The notes under the pieces were generated by a model. It was not told the origin of the DNA. It worked only from the letters and a program-made list of their open reading frames with translations, and searched no databases. A program made the translations under genes and the position numbers. DNA of 58,642 nucleotides, from NCBI GenBank assembly GCA_964415525.1, contig CAYQAS010000011.1, positions 1 to 58,642 on the forward strand, written 5' to 3'. Within the stretch, counting starts at the first letter, position 1. Each line of letters starts with the position of its first letter. This document shows, one piece after another, positions 34,138 through 42,531 of this stretch. Origin of the DNA: CAZPUI01 sp964415525. Lineage in GTDB: Bacteria > Acidobacteriota > Holophagae > Holophagales > Holophagaceae.

Positions 34138-34476
34138 TCAGCCTTCCATCAACTCCGGCAGCAACCGCGCGGCCTGATCCCGCGCCAGCCGGGCCGCTTC
34201 CAGCGCGTGCACCATCGCGTCTTCGGGATTCTGCCGCGTGGTGAGCAGAGCGACACACTGTTCGCGCAGTCGCGGCAGCTCCCCTGCGGGATCGGCCAAA
34301 TGGCGCTCGGCGGCGGCCCCCAGGATCTCCAGGAAACAGCGGATGGCGTCGCAGGCTGCGCTGACCACCGCCGCGGCGTTCCTTCGATCCGCCCCGAGGG
34401 CGAGGGCCGCCGCCAGGAAGCGGAGGCCGTCCTCGAAGCGCGCTTGCAAGGGACCGCTGGGGCCGGTGGCGCTCAC
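34138..34476 (-). CDS. Small helical protein coupled to purF, unknown
   Basis: A 112-residue all-helical protein, rich in Ala, Leu, Arg and Glu. I start it at GTG 34476, which overlaps the purF stop as GTGA, the usual translational coupling. A longer form from 34521 would overlap purF by 49 bases. Helices such as RNAAAVVSAACDAIRCFLEI suggest a four-helix bundle. No family is recognised. Being second in the purF operon suggests a link to purine synthesis or simple co-regulation. Confidence 0.6.
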   Translation of the reverse strand: MSATGPSGPLQARFEDGLRFLAAALALGADRRNAAAVVSAACDAIRCFLEILGAAAERHLADPAGELPRLREQCVALLTTRQNPEDAMVHALEAARLARDQAARLLPELMEG

Positions 34477-35843
34477 TTCTTCAGCGACTTCGGCATCACG
34501 GGGTAGTCCCCGGTGAAGCACGCATAGCAGAAGCCGTTGCCGCCCGCGTCCTGCACTGAACCCTGGAGGTCCTCCAGGGTCAGGTAGCCGAGGCTGTCCG
34601 CATCGATGAACTGGCGGATCTCCTCGGTCGTCTGATGGCTGGCGATGAGCTGCTCCCGGGTGGGGGTGTCGATGCCGTAAAAGCAGCTGTGGGTGGTGGG
34701 GGGGCTGGAGATGCGCATGTGGACCTCGGAAGCACCCGCCTCCTTCACCATCTGCACGATCTTCTTGCTGGTGGTCCCCCGCACGAGGCTATCGTCCACG
34801 AGCACCACGCGCTTGCCCGCCAGGAGCGAGCGCACGGGGTTCAGCTTCACCTTCACCCCGAAGGAGCGGATGGACTGCTTGGGCTCGATGAAGGTGCGAC
34901 CCACGTAGTGGTTACGGATGAGGCCGAACTCAAAGGGGATGCCGCTCTGTTCGGCGTAACCCAAGGCGGCGCTCACGCCGCTGTCCGGCACCGGCACGAT
35001 GAGGTCGGCGACCACGGGATGGCGGCGCGCCAGGCAGCGGCCCATCTCGCGCCGGGTGGCCATGACGCTGCGGCTGAAGACATCGCTATCAGGGCGAGCG
35101 AAGTAGACGTGCTCGAAGACGCAGGGCCGGGGCGCCACGGGCGGCGCGGGATGGTAAGAGCGCAGGCCTTCGCGGTCCAGCACCACCACCTCGCCGGGCT
35201 CCACCTCGCGCTCGTAGCGGGCGCCTACCAGATCGAAGGCGCAGCTCTCGCTGCTGAAAGCGTAGCCATCGTTCAGGCTGGCCATGCTGAGGGGCCGGAA
35301 ACCGTGGGGATCCCGGGCGGCGATCATCGCGTGTTCGCTGAGGATCAGGAGCGAATAGGCACCCTTGGCGAGCCGCAGGGCCTCCATCACCGCCTCCTCC
35401 AGGCTCGCGGCCCGGCTGCGGTTGATGAGGGAGAGGATGACTTCGCTGTCGCTGGGGCTGGTGAAGACCTGGCCATCCTCGATGAGCTTCTGGCGCAGTT
35501 CCTCGGTGTTCGTCAGGTTGCCGTTGTGGCAGAGGGCCACCTGCCCGAAGCGGCCTTCCACCAGGAAGGGATGGGCGGCGCTGGCGACGTTGCCGCCGGT
35601 GGTGGAGTAGCGCGTGTGGCCGATGGCCGCGTCGCCCGGCAGGCGGTTCAGGATGGTCTCGGTGAAGATGTCCGCCACGTAGCCCTGGGCCTTGTGGAGG
35701 TGCAGGGTGGTCCCGTTGCGGGAGCAGATGCCGGCGGCCTCCTGGCCCCGGTGCTGCAGGGCGTAGAGCCCTAGGTAGGTCTGACGCGCCGCCTCGGGCG
35801 CAGGCCAGATGCCGAAGACCCCGCATTCGTCCTTGAAAGCCAT
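34473..35843 (-). CDS. purF: Amidophosphoribosyltransferase
   Basis: PurF makes phosphoribosylamine from PRPP and glutamine, the first step of purine synthesis. The 456-residue product begins MAFKDECGVFGI; Cys6 is the glutaminase nucleophile exposed after removal of a short propeptide. The glutaminase domain shows LQHRGQEAAG, GHTRYSTTG and HNGNLTN. The PRTase domain shows VVLVDDSLVRGTTS. Cys residues in RPCVFEH, SCFYGIDTP and FCYACFTGDYP are placed as in the [4Fe-4S] B. subtilis-type enzyme. The ATG at 35843 has a weak GGGGTGG upstream. Confidence 0.96.
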   Translation of the reverse strand: MAFKDECGVFGIWPAPEAARQTYLGLYALQHRGQEAAGICSRNGTTLHLHKAQGYVADIFTETILNRLPGDAAIGHTRYSTTGGNVASAAHPFLVEGRFGQVALCHNGNLTNTEELRQKLIEDGQVFTSPSDSEVILSLINRSRAASLEEAVMEALRLAKGAYSLLILSEHAMIAARDPHGFRPLSMASLNDGYAFSSESCAFDLVGARYEREVEPGEVVVLDREGLRSYHPAPPVAPRPCVFEHVYFARPDSDVFSRSVMATRREMGRCLARRHPVVADLIVPVPDSGVSAALGYAEQSGIPFEFGLIRNHYVGRTFIEPKQSIRSFGVKVKLNPVRSLLAGKRVVLVDDSLVRGTTSKKIVQMVKEAGASEVHMRISSPPTTHSCFYGIDTPTREQLIASHQTTEEIRQFIDADSLGYLTLEDLQGSVQDAGGNGFCYACFTGDYPVMPKSLKK

Positions 35844-35860
35844 GACCACCCCAAAAAGAC

Positions 35861-35866
35861 AGGATA
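35861..35866 (-). promoter_or_regulatory. Candidate -10 element of purF
   Basis: TATCCT on the minus strand lies 17 bases before the purF ATG, which would give a leader of about ten bases. The same hexamer lies 20 bases before the 57042 gene start. No convincing -35 was identified. Confidence 0.3.
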
Positions 35867-35878
35867 CCCCCGGGGGGG

Positions 35879-36466
35879 CTACTTCACGACCTCCGGGCCC
35901 AGCGCCTGGAGCGGCGTCGTCGTCCTCAGCTGGCGCAGGGTGTCCAGAAGCGCCTGTCCCTGCTGCGGCGCCACCATGCGAGAGGTGTGGTTCACGGATT
36001 CCAGCCGGAGGTCCAGCTCCTTCATCCCCTGATCGGGGAAGTCACCTTTCAAGTGCGAGAGCGCCAGCAGCCCCTTCCGGAGTTCCACCAGCTCCGCCGA
36101 CGAGCCCCCCAGCAGGCTCCAGGTGCGCATCCTGCGGCGTCCAAGGGTGGCAGTGCCACTTCCAGGCTGGGATGTGGCGGCGGGCGGGGCCAGGTAGAGC
36201 AGGCGCTCGAGACGCGCCAGCAGCAGCGGCACGCTCTGGTTGGCCGGAACATCCAGGGCCTCCAGGCGCCAGGTGCCCCAACGGGGCTTGGGGACGCGCC
36301 CATGCCGGGGCTTGGGATTCGTGACGTGCACCCGGAAACGCAGATCCACGGGCATCGCCGTGGCCTCGGGACGGAAGCTCGCCCAGTATGTCAACCCGGG
36401 CTCTCCCTGAGCGGCGCCACACCAGAGGGCCGCACACAGCGCGAGAGCAAGGGATGAGAAGGACAT
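35879..36466 (-). CDS. Exported protein of unknown function, 195 aa
   Basis: The ATG at 36466 opens a signal peptide (MSFSSLALALCAALWCGAAQG). The body has strands such as VDLRFRVHVTNPKP and WGTWRLEALDVP, and a helix with KGLLALSHLKGDF, but no known motif. It lies upstream of purF on the same strand with a 35-base gap, so it could be co-transcribed, although purF has its own -10-like element. The ribosome-binding site is weak. Confidence 0.65.
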   Translation of the reverse strand: MSFSSLALALCAALWCGAAQGEPGLTYWASFRPEATAMPVDLRFRVHVTNPKPRHGRVPKPRWGTWRLEALDVPANQSVPLLLARLERLLYLAPPAATSQPGSGTATLGRRRMRTWSLLGGSSAELVELRKGLLALSHLKGDFPDQGMKELDLRLESVNHTSRMVAPQQGQALLDTLRQLRTTTPLQALGPEVVK

Positions 36467-36537
36467 GGGGTGGGTTCGGCGCAACCGAGGGGGTTCCCCG
36501 CGAAGGCGCTCCATCAGGGTAGCGGAAAGCGGGCAGC

Positions 36538-36549
36538 TATACTCACCCC
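36538..36549 (+). promoter_or_regulatory. Candidate leaderless promoter of the HAD phosphatase gene
   Basis: TATACT, close to the consensus -10, is followed by exactly six bases (CACCCC) and ATG, with no Shine-Dalgarno. Transcription would begin at or next to the A of the start codon. No clear -35 is visible. Confidence 0.5.
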
Positions 36550-37194
36550 ATGCCACTCTGCTTCGATCTCGACGGAACCCTGGGCAGCTTCATCGGAGGC
36601 TACGCCCTGCTGCGGCAGGCCCTCGGCGATGTCTGGGGCGAGATCCCCACGGAGGACGCCCTGCGGGCCTGCAAGGGCTCCACGGACTGGGAGATCGTGG
36701 ACGAACTCCACCGCGCGAAGTTCGGCCGCGCCCTCGACCACCTGGGCTACGCCGCCTACGACAGCGCCTGCCTCGCCCGCTTTGAAACCGAATTCCATCC
36801 AGAGGGCCGCAAGCCCATCGTCCACCAGGGCCTCGTCCTCGGCATGACGCAGCTGGTGGAGCTGGGCTTCGAGGTCTGGCTCGTATCCGGCAACACGCCG
36901 CGGATCCTGGCCTTCAAGGCCCGCGCCCTCGGCGTGGATGCCCGTGTCCGCCAGCTGGGCAGCGAGCCCGGCCTGGACCGGACCCAGCTCATCCAGCGCG
37001 CCATGGCGGAAGGCAGCCCTGCGCCCCACCTCTACGTGGGCGACCGCCCCCACGATCGTGATGCGGCGGTGGCGGCGGGCGTCCCCTTCCTCGGCGTGGG
37101 CGATGCGGCCCCTCCCGAGAATCACCCGATCCTCAGCCCCGAGGCGGAGGCACACGAGCTGCTGGCGGCGGTGCGAGCCCTGGTCGGCTACTGA
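36550..37194 (+). CDS. HAD-superfamily phosphatase (phosphoglycolate phosphatase-like)
   Basis: A 214-residue HAD hydrolase. Motif I is FDLDGTLG at the N-terminus with the nucleophile Asp, motif II is the Ser in VWLVSGNTP, and motif IV is VGDRPHDRDAA. A helical cap lies between I and II, as in Gph/YjjG-like enzymes. The substrate is not predictable. It converges with the 37188 gene and the two overlap by seven bases. Confidence 0.88.
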   Translation: MPLCFDLDGTLGSFIGGYALLRQALGDVWGEIPTEDALRACKGSTDWEIVDELHRAKFGRALDHLGYAAYDSACLARFETEFHPEGRKPIVHQGLVLGMTQLVELGFEVWLVSGNTPRILAFKARALGVDARVRQLGSEPGLDRTQLIQRAMAEGSPAPHLYVGDRPHDRDAAVAAGVPFLGVGDAAPPENHPILSPEAEAHELLAAVRALVGY

Positions 37195-38924
37195 CCCTCG
37201 AGCAGCGCCCCGTCCAAGGCCGCCTTCATCAGCCCAGGCTGGTAGCCCACCCAGCGCTGCCGGATGCGGCCTTCACGGTCCAGCACGAGGGTCACGGGCG
37301 TCAGGCTGAGGTCCCCCAACGCCGGCTGGTCCATCCCCTTCTGAACGATGGCCAGGGGCAGGTGGAAGTACTTCACGTTGCCGAGCCAGGCCTGGACCGT
37401 GACAGCCCCACCGGCGTCCTCGTTCTGCAGGATGAAGCAGGAGAGCACCGCCGCTCGGTCCCGGTATTCCAGGGTCAGGGCGTCCATCTCCGTGAGGGTC
37501 TCCCGGAAGGCGGGGTAGCGGCCTCGGGCCAGTACCAGCATGACCGGACGCCCCAGAAGTGCCGAAGTCTCCCGCGTCGGTTCGAGCCCGCCATCGTCCT
37601 TGACCACGACGTAGGGGAACGGCTCCACCCGCGCCCGCTTGGCGGCGGGAATCGGGATGGTGGCGTGGGGATCCCGGGGCGCCACCACGCGGTTCATGGC
37701 CTCGCCCCAAACGATGCGGTTCCGATCCCGGCGTCCTAGCCAGGAGGTGTTGCGGTAGGTCTGGTGCACGAGGATGCCGAAGAGGAGCACCGAAGCCACC
37801 GCCAGGAATCCGCGCGAGAACCGGGGCCCCAGATCCTGGTGCCAGCGGTGCCGAACTTCCTGCAGCTTCTGTTCCCCAGGCGTCGACTCCCCAGGTCCGG
37901 CGAGGGTCGCCGCCAGCCGCAGGTCGATCTCTTCCCCGGTGAGCCCCGGATGCCCGGCGGTCCGCGCCCGCTCTAGCCAGGCCCGAGCCTCGTCCCGGTT
38001 GGGCAGTTCCCCACCCAGGCCCCAGAAGAGGAGTTCCGCGAGGTCCACCATGGCCTGGGTCTGTCCGGCCTCGGCGGCGATGCGGAGGTGCTGGCAGGCG
38101 AGGATCCGATCCCGGGCCACATCATGGCTGCCATCCCGATAGGCGAGCCCCAGCCGGTGCCGCGCATCCCGGTCGCCACGCTCCGCCGCCCACTCGAGAT
38201 GCCGGATGCTGAGGCGTCGGCGGAAGGGGCCGCGCAGGATGCTGAGGTTGTAGAGCCCGAGAATCAGGAACGCCAGGATCAGCCCGCAGGAAGGCGCGCC
38301 GAGCATCCAGAAGAGGCCGTGGAGGGCCACGACCAACACCACCGCCAGGGCGAAGGGGAACCAGGGGCGGGTGGCGAACTGGCCCACCAGGAGGTTCAGG
38401 GTGTCCCAGTAGGCGATCAGCGTATCCCGTGGATTCCGGTGGGGCCGGACCTCGGGAGCCTCCGGCGGCCAATCCACCGTCGGCACCCGGGCGGTCCAGG
38501 TGGCGGCCCGCTCCGAATCCTGCGGCACGCCCTCGCCCGATTCGTAGGCCCGCGCCAGCCACTGCTGGGCCGGCCCGAAGCCCGCCTCCGCCGACTTCAT
38601 GTACCACCGGAAACTCTCCTTGAGCCCCCGTCCGCCCCCCGGGAACTCCCAGCGGATCAGCTCCGCAAACCCGTAGGCCCCCACAGGGTGCCCCAGCTCC
38701 GCGGCCTTCCGGAAAAGCGCCAAGGCCCGATCCCGTTGACCATGGGTCGCGTAGAAATCTCCCAACAACACGACGCCGTCGAGGCTTCCCGCACCTGCGG
38801 CCCGCTCCAGGCAGGCCTCCCTCAGAAATGTCTCGTCGGCGGCGAGCGCCCGATTCAGCCAACGCTGTCCGGCATCCCCCGGCGGGAAGGGCCACAGGGT
38901 CATCCCCAATAGACGAAGTCCCAT
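37188..38924 (-). CDS. SEL1-repeat membrane protein with C-terminal thioredoxin-like domain
   Basis: A 578-residue protein. SEL1/TPR-like repeats occur in two blocks (about residues 35-150 and 240-335), including AELGHPVGAYGFAEL, AEAGFGPAQQWLARAYESGEG and AERGDRDARHRLGLAYRDG. Hydrophobic segments lie between the blocks (about 185-230) and near 380-395. The C-terminal 150 residues resemble a TlpA/thioredoxin fold without CxxC. They end VLDREGRIRQRWVGYQPG, very like the end of the thioredoxin lipoprotein two genes upstream. The ATG overlaps the kinase stop as TGATG. Confidence 0.85.
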   Translation of the reverse strand: MGLRLLGMTLWPFPPGDAGQRWLNRALAADETFLREACLERAAGAGSLDGVVLLGDFYATHGQRDRALALFRKAAELGHPVGAYGFAELIRWEFPGGGRGLKESFRWYMKSAEAGFGPAQQWLARAYESGEGVPQDSERAATWTARVPTVDWPPEAPEVRPHRNPRDTLIAYWDTLNLLVGQFATRPWFPFALAVVLVVALHGLFWMLGAPSCGLILAFLILGLYNLSILRGPFRRRLSIRHLEWAAERGDRDARHRLGLAYRDGSHDVARDRILACQHLRIAAEAGQTQAMVDLAELLFWGLGGELPNRDEARAWLERARTAGHPGLTGEEIDLRLAATLAGPGESTPGEQKLQEVRHRWHQDLGPRFSRGFLAVASVLLFGILVHQTYRNTSWLGRRDRNRIVWGEAMNRVVAPRDPHATIPIPAAKRARVEPFPYVVVKDDGGLEPTRETSALLGRPVMLVLARGRYPAFRETLTEMDALTLEYRDRAAVLSCFILQNEDAGGAVTVQAWLGNVKYFHLPLAIVQKGMDQPALGDLSLTPVTLVLDREGRIRQRWVGYQPGLMKAALDGALLEGQ

Positions 38925-40651
38925 CAGCGTTTTTCCAGCACCTTCACCAGCGCCTCCCGCACCGCCCGCATGCTGCAGGGTTTGGAGAGGAAGCCCGCCA
39001 GACCGCGCGCTCCCAGGGCCATGGTGGCGTCGGATTCGGCGTAGCCGCTCATCAGAATCACAGGCAGATCCGGGCGCAGGGTGTGGATCTCCTCGAAGAG
39101 CTGGTCGCCATTCATTCGCGGCATGGTGAGGTCCAGCAACACGCCGGAGAGCCGTTCGCGGTTGCGCACGAAGGCGGCAAAGCCTTCGACGCCGTCCTCC
39201 GCCTCCAATACCGTGAAGCCCGCCTCTTCGAGGCCGAGCCGCAGCGCGCCCCGCAGGACCGTCTCATCCTCCACGACGAGGATCAGTTGGCCTTCCGTCG
39301 GAGCCATGGGAGGCTCGGGGGTTTCGTCCGGATCCGCAGCGGCTGCCTCCACAGGGAAGAGCAGCCTCAGGCGTGAGCCCTCGCCGGGCTTACCCTCTGC
39401 ATCCAGCGTGCCCTTGTGCTCCCGTGCGATCCAATGGAGGGCCAGGAGACTGGGATCGAGACCGACAGCGGATCCACGGAGGTCCGGCAACAGGAGGCCC
39501 TGGAGCTGTTCGGGCCGGAGGCCGCGACCGGTGTCGTGCACCTCCAGGCACACGAAATCCCCCATCAGGTCGCCAGGGGTGTGGTCGCCTTCGAGACGCA
39601 CCCGGATCGTACGGATCCGGATCTCACCGCGCAACGAGCCGAGGGAGGCCACCGCCAGGGAGACCATTGCCAGGGCCGCGTGACGAATCTGATCGCCGTC
39701 CACCAGGGTCTTCGGCAGGTCCGGTTCGAAGTCCACCTGAAGTGAGACCGGATCGGACACCATGCGCTCCAGCAGGGGCAGCGCCTCTCGCAGAACATCA
39801 TTGAGAGATTGGCTGGAGCGCAGGGAGCGTCCGCGACCGGTGCAGGCCACCAACTGGCGGGAGAGGTCCGAGGCCCGCTGGCTCTCCTGATTCACCCGAT
39901 GCAGGATCGGTTCCAGCCCATCCGCGGGGATCCCCTTTGCCGCGCGCTCCACCTGAAGCTGGATGGTCATGAGGGCATTGTTCAGGTCGTGGACCACCCC
40001 GCCCGCGACAGCGCCCAGGCTCTCGAAAGCCAGGGCCCGGGGCAACAGGGTCTGCAGGTTCTGGACCTCCGAACGGTCGCTGGCCAACACGAGGATTTCG
40101 TCCGGCCGTCCGGCGGCATCGCGATGGAAGACCTGGACGCGAACCCGCAACCAGCGATATTGGCCATCCTCCGCCCGCAGGCGCCCGAGCCCCTCCTGGA
40201 TCCGTTCGGGATCGATCGCGGCCGCACCGTCCCCGCGGAGCAGGGCCTCCAGGGGCCCCCGATCCTCCGGATGCACCCGCTCCAGCAGGCCCTTCAGCCC
40301 CGCCTGGAGGAAGCGCTCCCGATCCAACCCCAGCAGGGATTCCAAGGCCGCATTGACGTAGAGCAATTCGCCGGTGCCGGGATCCACCAGGAGATGGAGA
40401 TCCGTGGCCAGGTCCGCCACCGCCGCCACGTAGCGCTCACTCTGAGTGAGGGTGGCGTCCAGCTCCCGGTTCCGTCGGGTCAGGCGGTTCACCAGGAGCA
40501 GGGCCGCGATGCCGGTGCTGCAAGCGGTGAGGATGCGCAACCCCACAGGAATCGTGACGGAGGCAGCCCCCCACAAGGCGAACCCCAGGGAGAGCATGAG
40601 CACCAGGCTCAGAAGCCCCGTGGACGCGAAGGTGCGGTTGCCCCGGGCCAT
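38924..40651 (-). CDS. Hybrid sensor histidine kinase with degenerate ATP-binding domain
   Basis: A 575-residue protein. Two membrane segments lie at about 10-60, then a PAS domain (about 70-200), an HisKA-like H-box GGVVHDLNNALM (about 220) and an HATPase region. In this region the N-box reads ALAMVSLAVAS, lacking the usual LNLxxNA asparagines, and there is no FEPFFTTK F-box. The G1-like HDTGRGL remains. The receiver (about 450-575) has its acceptor Asp in GVLLDLTMPRMNG and a KPCS Lys. It is the middle gene of a three-gene operon, three bases after the thioredoxin lipoprotein. Confidence 0.88.
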   Translation of the reverse strand: MARGNRTFASTGLLSLVLMLSLGFALWGAASVTIPVGLRILTACSTGIAALLLVNRLTRRNRELDATLTQSERYVAAVADLATDLHLLVDPGTGELLYVNAALESLLGLDRERFLQAGLKGLLERVHPEDRGPLEALLRGDGAAAIDPERIQEGLGRLRAEDGQYRWLRVRVQVFHRDAAGRPDEILVLASDRSEVQNLQTLLPRALAFESLGAVAGGVVHDLNNALMTIQLQVERAAKGIPADGLEPILHRVNQESQRASDLSRQLVACTGRGRSLRSSQSLNDVLREALPLLERMVSDPVSLQVDFEPDLPKTLVDGDQIRHAALAMVSLAVASLGSLRGEIRIRTIRVRLEGDHTPGDLMGDFVCLEVHDTGRGLRPEQLQGLLLPDLRGSAVGLDPSLLALHWIAREHKGTLDAEGKPGEGSRLRLLFPVEAAAADPDETPEPPMAPTEGQLILVVEDETVLRGALRLGLEEAGFTVLEAEDGVEGFAAFVRNRERLSGVLLDLTMPRMNGDQLFEEIHTLRPDLPVILMSGYAESDATMALGARGLAGFLSKPCSMRAVREALVKVLEKR

Positions 40652-40654
40652 GGA

Positions 40655-41158
40655 TCAGGACTGGGCCAAGGCGGCCTTGAGGGCCTGTTCCGCGCGGCCC
40701 GGTTGGTGGCCGACCCAGCGGTCCCGAACGCGCCCGTCGCGCCCCACCACCAGCGTCGTGGGAATGGCATGGATGGAGCCGAAGGGTTCCAGCGCCTTGG
40801 GAGAAGCCGGGATCACCGCCTGCAGTCCCATCTCGGGATGCGCCTCCAGAAAGGGCTTCACATCCGCCCATCCGCCCTTGTCCACGGAGATGGCCAGCAC
40901 CACATAGTCGCTGCCCCCCGCCTTCTGCAGTGCCGCAATCTCCGGCAGGGACTTGCGGCAAGGCGGACACCAGGTGGCCCAGACATCCACCACGATGGGT
41001 TTGCCTTGAAGCTCCTTCAGGCTGTGCTTCTGACCCTGAGCATCCTCAAAGGTCACCATCGAAACATCAACCGAGCTGCGGTTGTCCTCACGGCGGCAGG
41101 CCAGGAAGGGGACAGCCAGCAGCGTGGCGATGGTAAAAGCCCGAACCGTATGTGCCAT
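40655..41158 (-). CDS. Thioredoxin-like lipoprotein (TlpA/ResA family)
   Basis: A 167-residue protein. The N-terminus (ATLLAVPFLAC) is a lipoprotein signal with Cys21 as the probable lipidation site. The thioredoxin fold has the redox motif WATWCPPCRKS (Cys64, Cys67) and a cis-Pro in AIPTTLVV. It ends RDGRVRDRWVGHQPG. The ATG has GGAG upstream. The family reduces periplasmic disulfides, often for cytochrome c maturation. Here it leads an operon with a sensor kinase and a SEL1 protein that carries a CxxC-less copy of the same fold. Confidence 0.9.
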   Translation of the reverse strand: MAHTVRAFTIATLLAVPFLACRREDNRSSVDVSMVTFEDAQGQKHSLKELQGKPIVVDVWATWCPPCRKSLPEIAALQKAGGSDYVVLAISVDKGGWADVKPFLEAHPEMGLQAVIPASPKALEPFGSIHAIPTTLVVGRDGRVRDRWVGHQPGRAEQALKAALAQS

Positions 41159-41198
41159 GGAACGCTCCGTGGGACCATGGTGGCACAGGGAGGGGACC

Positions 41199-42002
41199 AT
41201 GCCCACGGGACCACTGATGAGGCTGGAAGAACTCACCGCCGAATGGGTGCCACTGGACTGCCGAACGGCAGCCGAGTACGAAATCGGCCATCTTCCCGGC
41301 GCCCTCCACGCGGATCTGGAGGCATCGCTTTCCCGAGCCTCGGAGCCCGGATTCGACCCTGCCCAGGGCGGACGACATCCCCTGCCGGATCCCGCCACCT
41401 TCGCGGCCTGGCTGGGTAGCCGGGGCATAAGTCCGGATACGCCAGTCGTGGTCTACGACGGCGCCCGGGGCGGCAATGGCGCCGCCCGGGCCTGGTGGAT
41501 GCTGCGAGCCTTGGGACATGGGCCCGTGGCCTTGCTGGAAGGTTCCCTGGAACAGGCCCCGTGGACCCGGGAGCCACCAATCGAGCGCCCCCATCGGACC
41601 TACCCACCCAGCCCCTGGATGCTGCCCACGGTGAACCTCGAGCTCGTGGAACACGCCCGCCTCGACCCGGCCTGGAAGGTCCTGGACGTGCGCTCGGAGC
41701 CCCGGTGGCGGGGGGAGGTCGAGCCCATCGACCCCACGCCCGGGCGCATCCCCGGCAGCGCCAACCTGTTTTGGGAGCGGAACCTGGAGGCCGACGGCAC
41801 CTTCCGAACGCCGGAAGCGCTGCAGACTGTCTATATGGAGTTGCTCGACCGCACGCCAGTGGACCGCCTCATCGTCCACTGCGGCAGTGGCGTCACCGCC
41901 TGCCACACCCTGCTGGCCCTCGAACGGGCCGGACTGCTCGGCGCCCGACTCTACGTCGGCTCCTACAGCGAGTGGTGCCGCAACGGGAAGCCGCTGGCCT
42001 GA
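41199..42002 (+). CDS. Sulfurtransferase with two rhodanese domains
   Basis: A 267-residue protein starting at ATG 41199, with GGAGG upstream. The N-terminal rhodanese domain (about 5-120) shows PLDCRTAAEYEIGHLPGA and is non-catalytic. The C-terminal domain (about 145-265) shows LDVRSEPRWRG, the IPGSANLFW segment and the active-site loop HCGSGVTACH with the persulfide Cys. The CGSGVTA loop is typical of 3-mercaptopyruvate/thiosulfate sulfurtransferases (SseA type). It is divergent from the thioredoxin lipoprotein gene. Confidence 0.93.
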   Translation: MPTGPLMRLEELTAEWVPLDCRTAAEYEIGHLPGALHADLEASLSRASEPGFDPAQGGRHPLPDPATFAAWLGSRGISPDTPVVVYDGARGGNGAARAWWMLRALGHGPVALLEGSLEQAPWTREPPIERPHRTYPPSPWMLPTVNLELVEHARLDPAWKVLDVRSEPRWRGEVEPIDPTPGRIPGSANLFWERNLEADGTFRTPEALQTVYMELLDRTPVDRLIVHCGSGVTACHTLLALERAGLLGARLYVGSYSEWCRNGKPLA

Positions 42003-42011
42003 GACTCGCCC

Positions 42012-42437
42012 CTACTGCCATTCCCACAGCATGTTGACGATGGCCCAGCGGCGTCCCGCCCGCCCAAGGTGGATGTAGGCCGTCCAGGGGCCGACGTGGC
42101 TGATGGCGCAGGCCATGCGGTGCCGCACGTCGAGCACGTCCGTGACCACCTCCAGCGCCTCCGCCTCCATCAGCGGCCTCATGCGTGCCAGAGCCTGCTT
42201 GGGGCCTAGGGGTTCCCCGAGCCGAATCAGGCGCTTCTCCAGATCCGGGTGGAGGCAACTCTCCATGCGGCTCCCATCCCCCTCCAGCCAGCCCTGGATG
42301 AAGCGGGCCACGAGGGTCCGAATGGAAGCGGCGTCATCCCGACCCTCGCGAATCAGCACCTCGCGCCAGGACATCGGCGCGATGGGGCTCAGGGTCCCGT
42401 GAACCACACTGGACACCTTGTGGGCTCCCCGGGGCAT
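42012..42437 (-). CDS. NTF2/SnoaL-like protein
   Basis: A 141-residue protein. The start at 42437 (MPRGAHK...) is fixed by GAGGAGGT upstream; an ATG 21 bases earlier lacks one. The fold pattern (a helix ARFIQGWLEGDGSRMESCLHPDL, then strands VVTDVLDVRHRMACAISHVG and WTAYIHLGRAGRRWAIVNMLWEW) matches NTF2-like cone proteins such as the lumazine-binding/SnoaL groups. No catalytic residues are assigned. It converges with the sulfurtransferase gene, with nine bases between stops. Confidence 0.72.
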   Translation of the reverse strand: MPRGAHKVSSVVHGTLSPIAPMSWREVLIREGRDDAASIRTLVARFIQGWLEGDGSRMESCLHPDLEKRLIRLGEPLGPKQALARMRPLMEAEALEVVTDVLDVRHRMACAISHVGPWTAYIHLGRAGRRWAIVNMLWEWQ

Positions 42438-42531
42438 GTGCGACCTCCTCGTGCTCAATCCGCTTGGACACTGGGGTATCGGTCAATCGGAGGTGGCAGC
42501 TTGAGCCTTGGCGCCGCGGCCGCCATCATTC

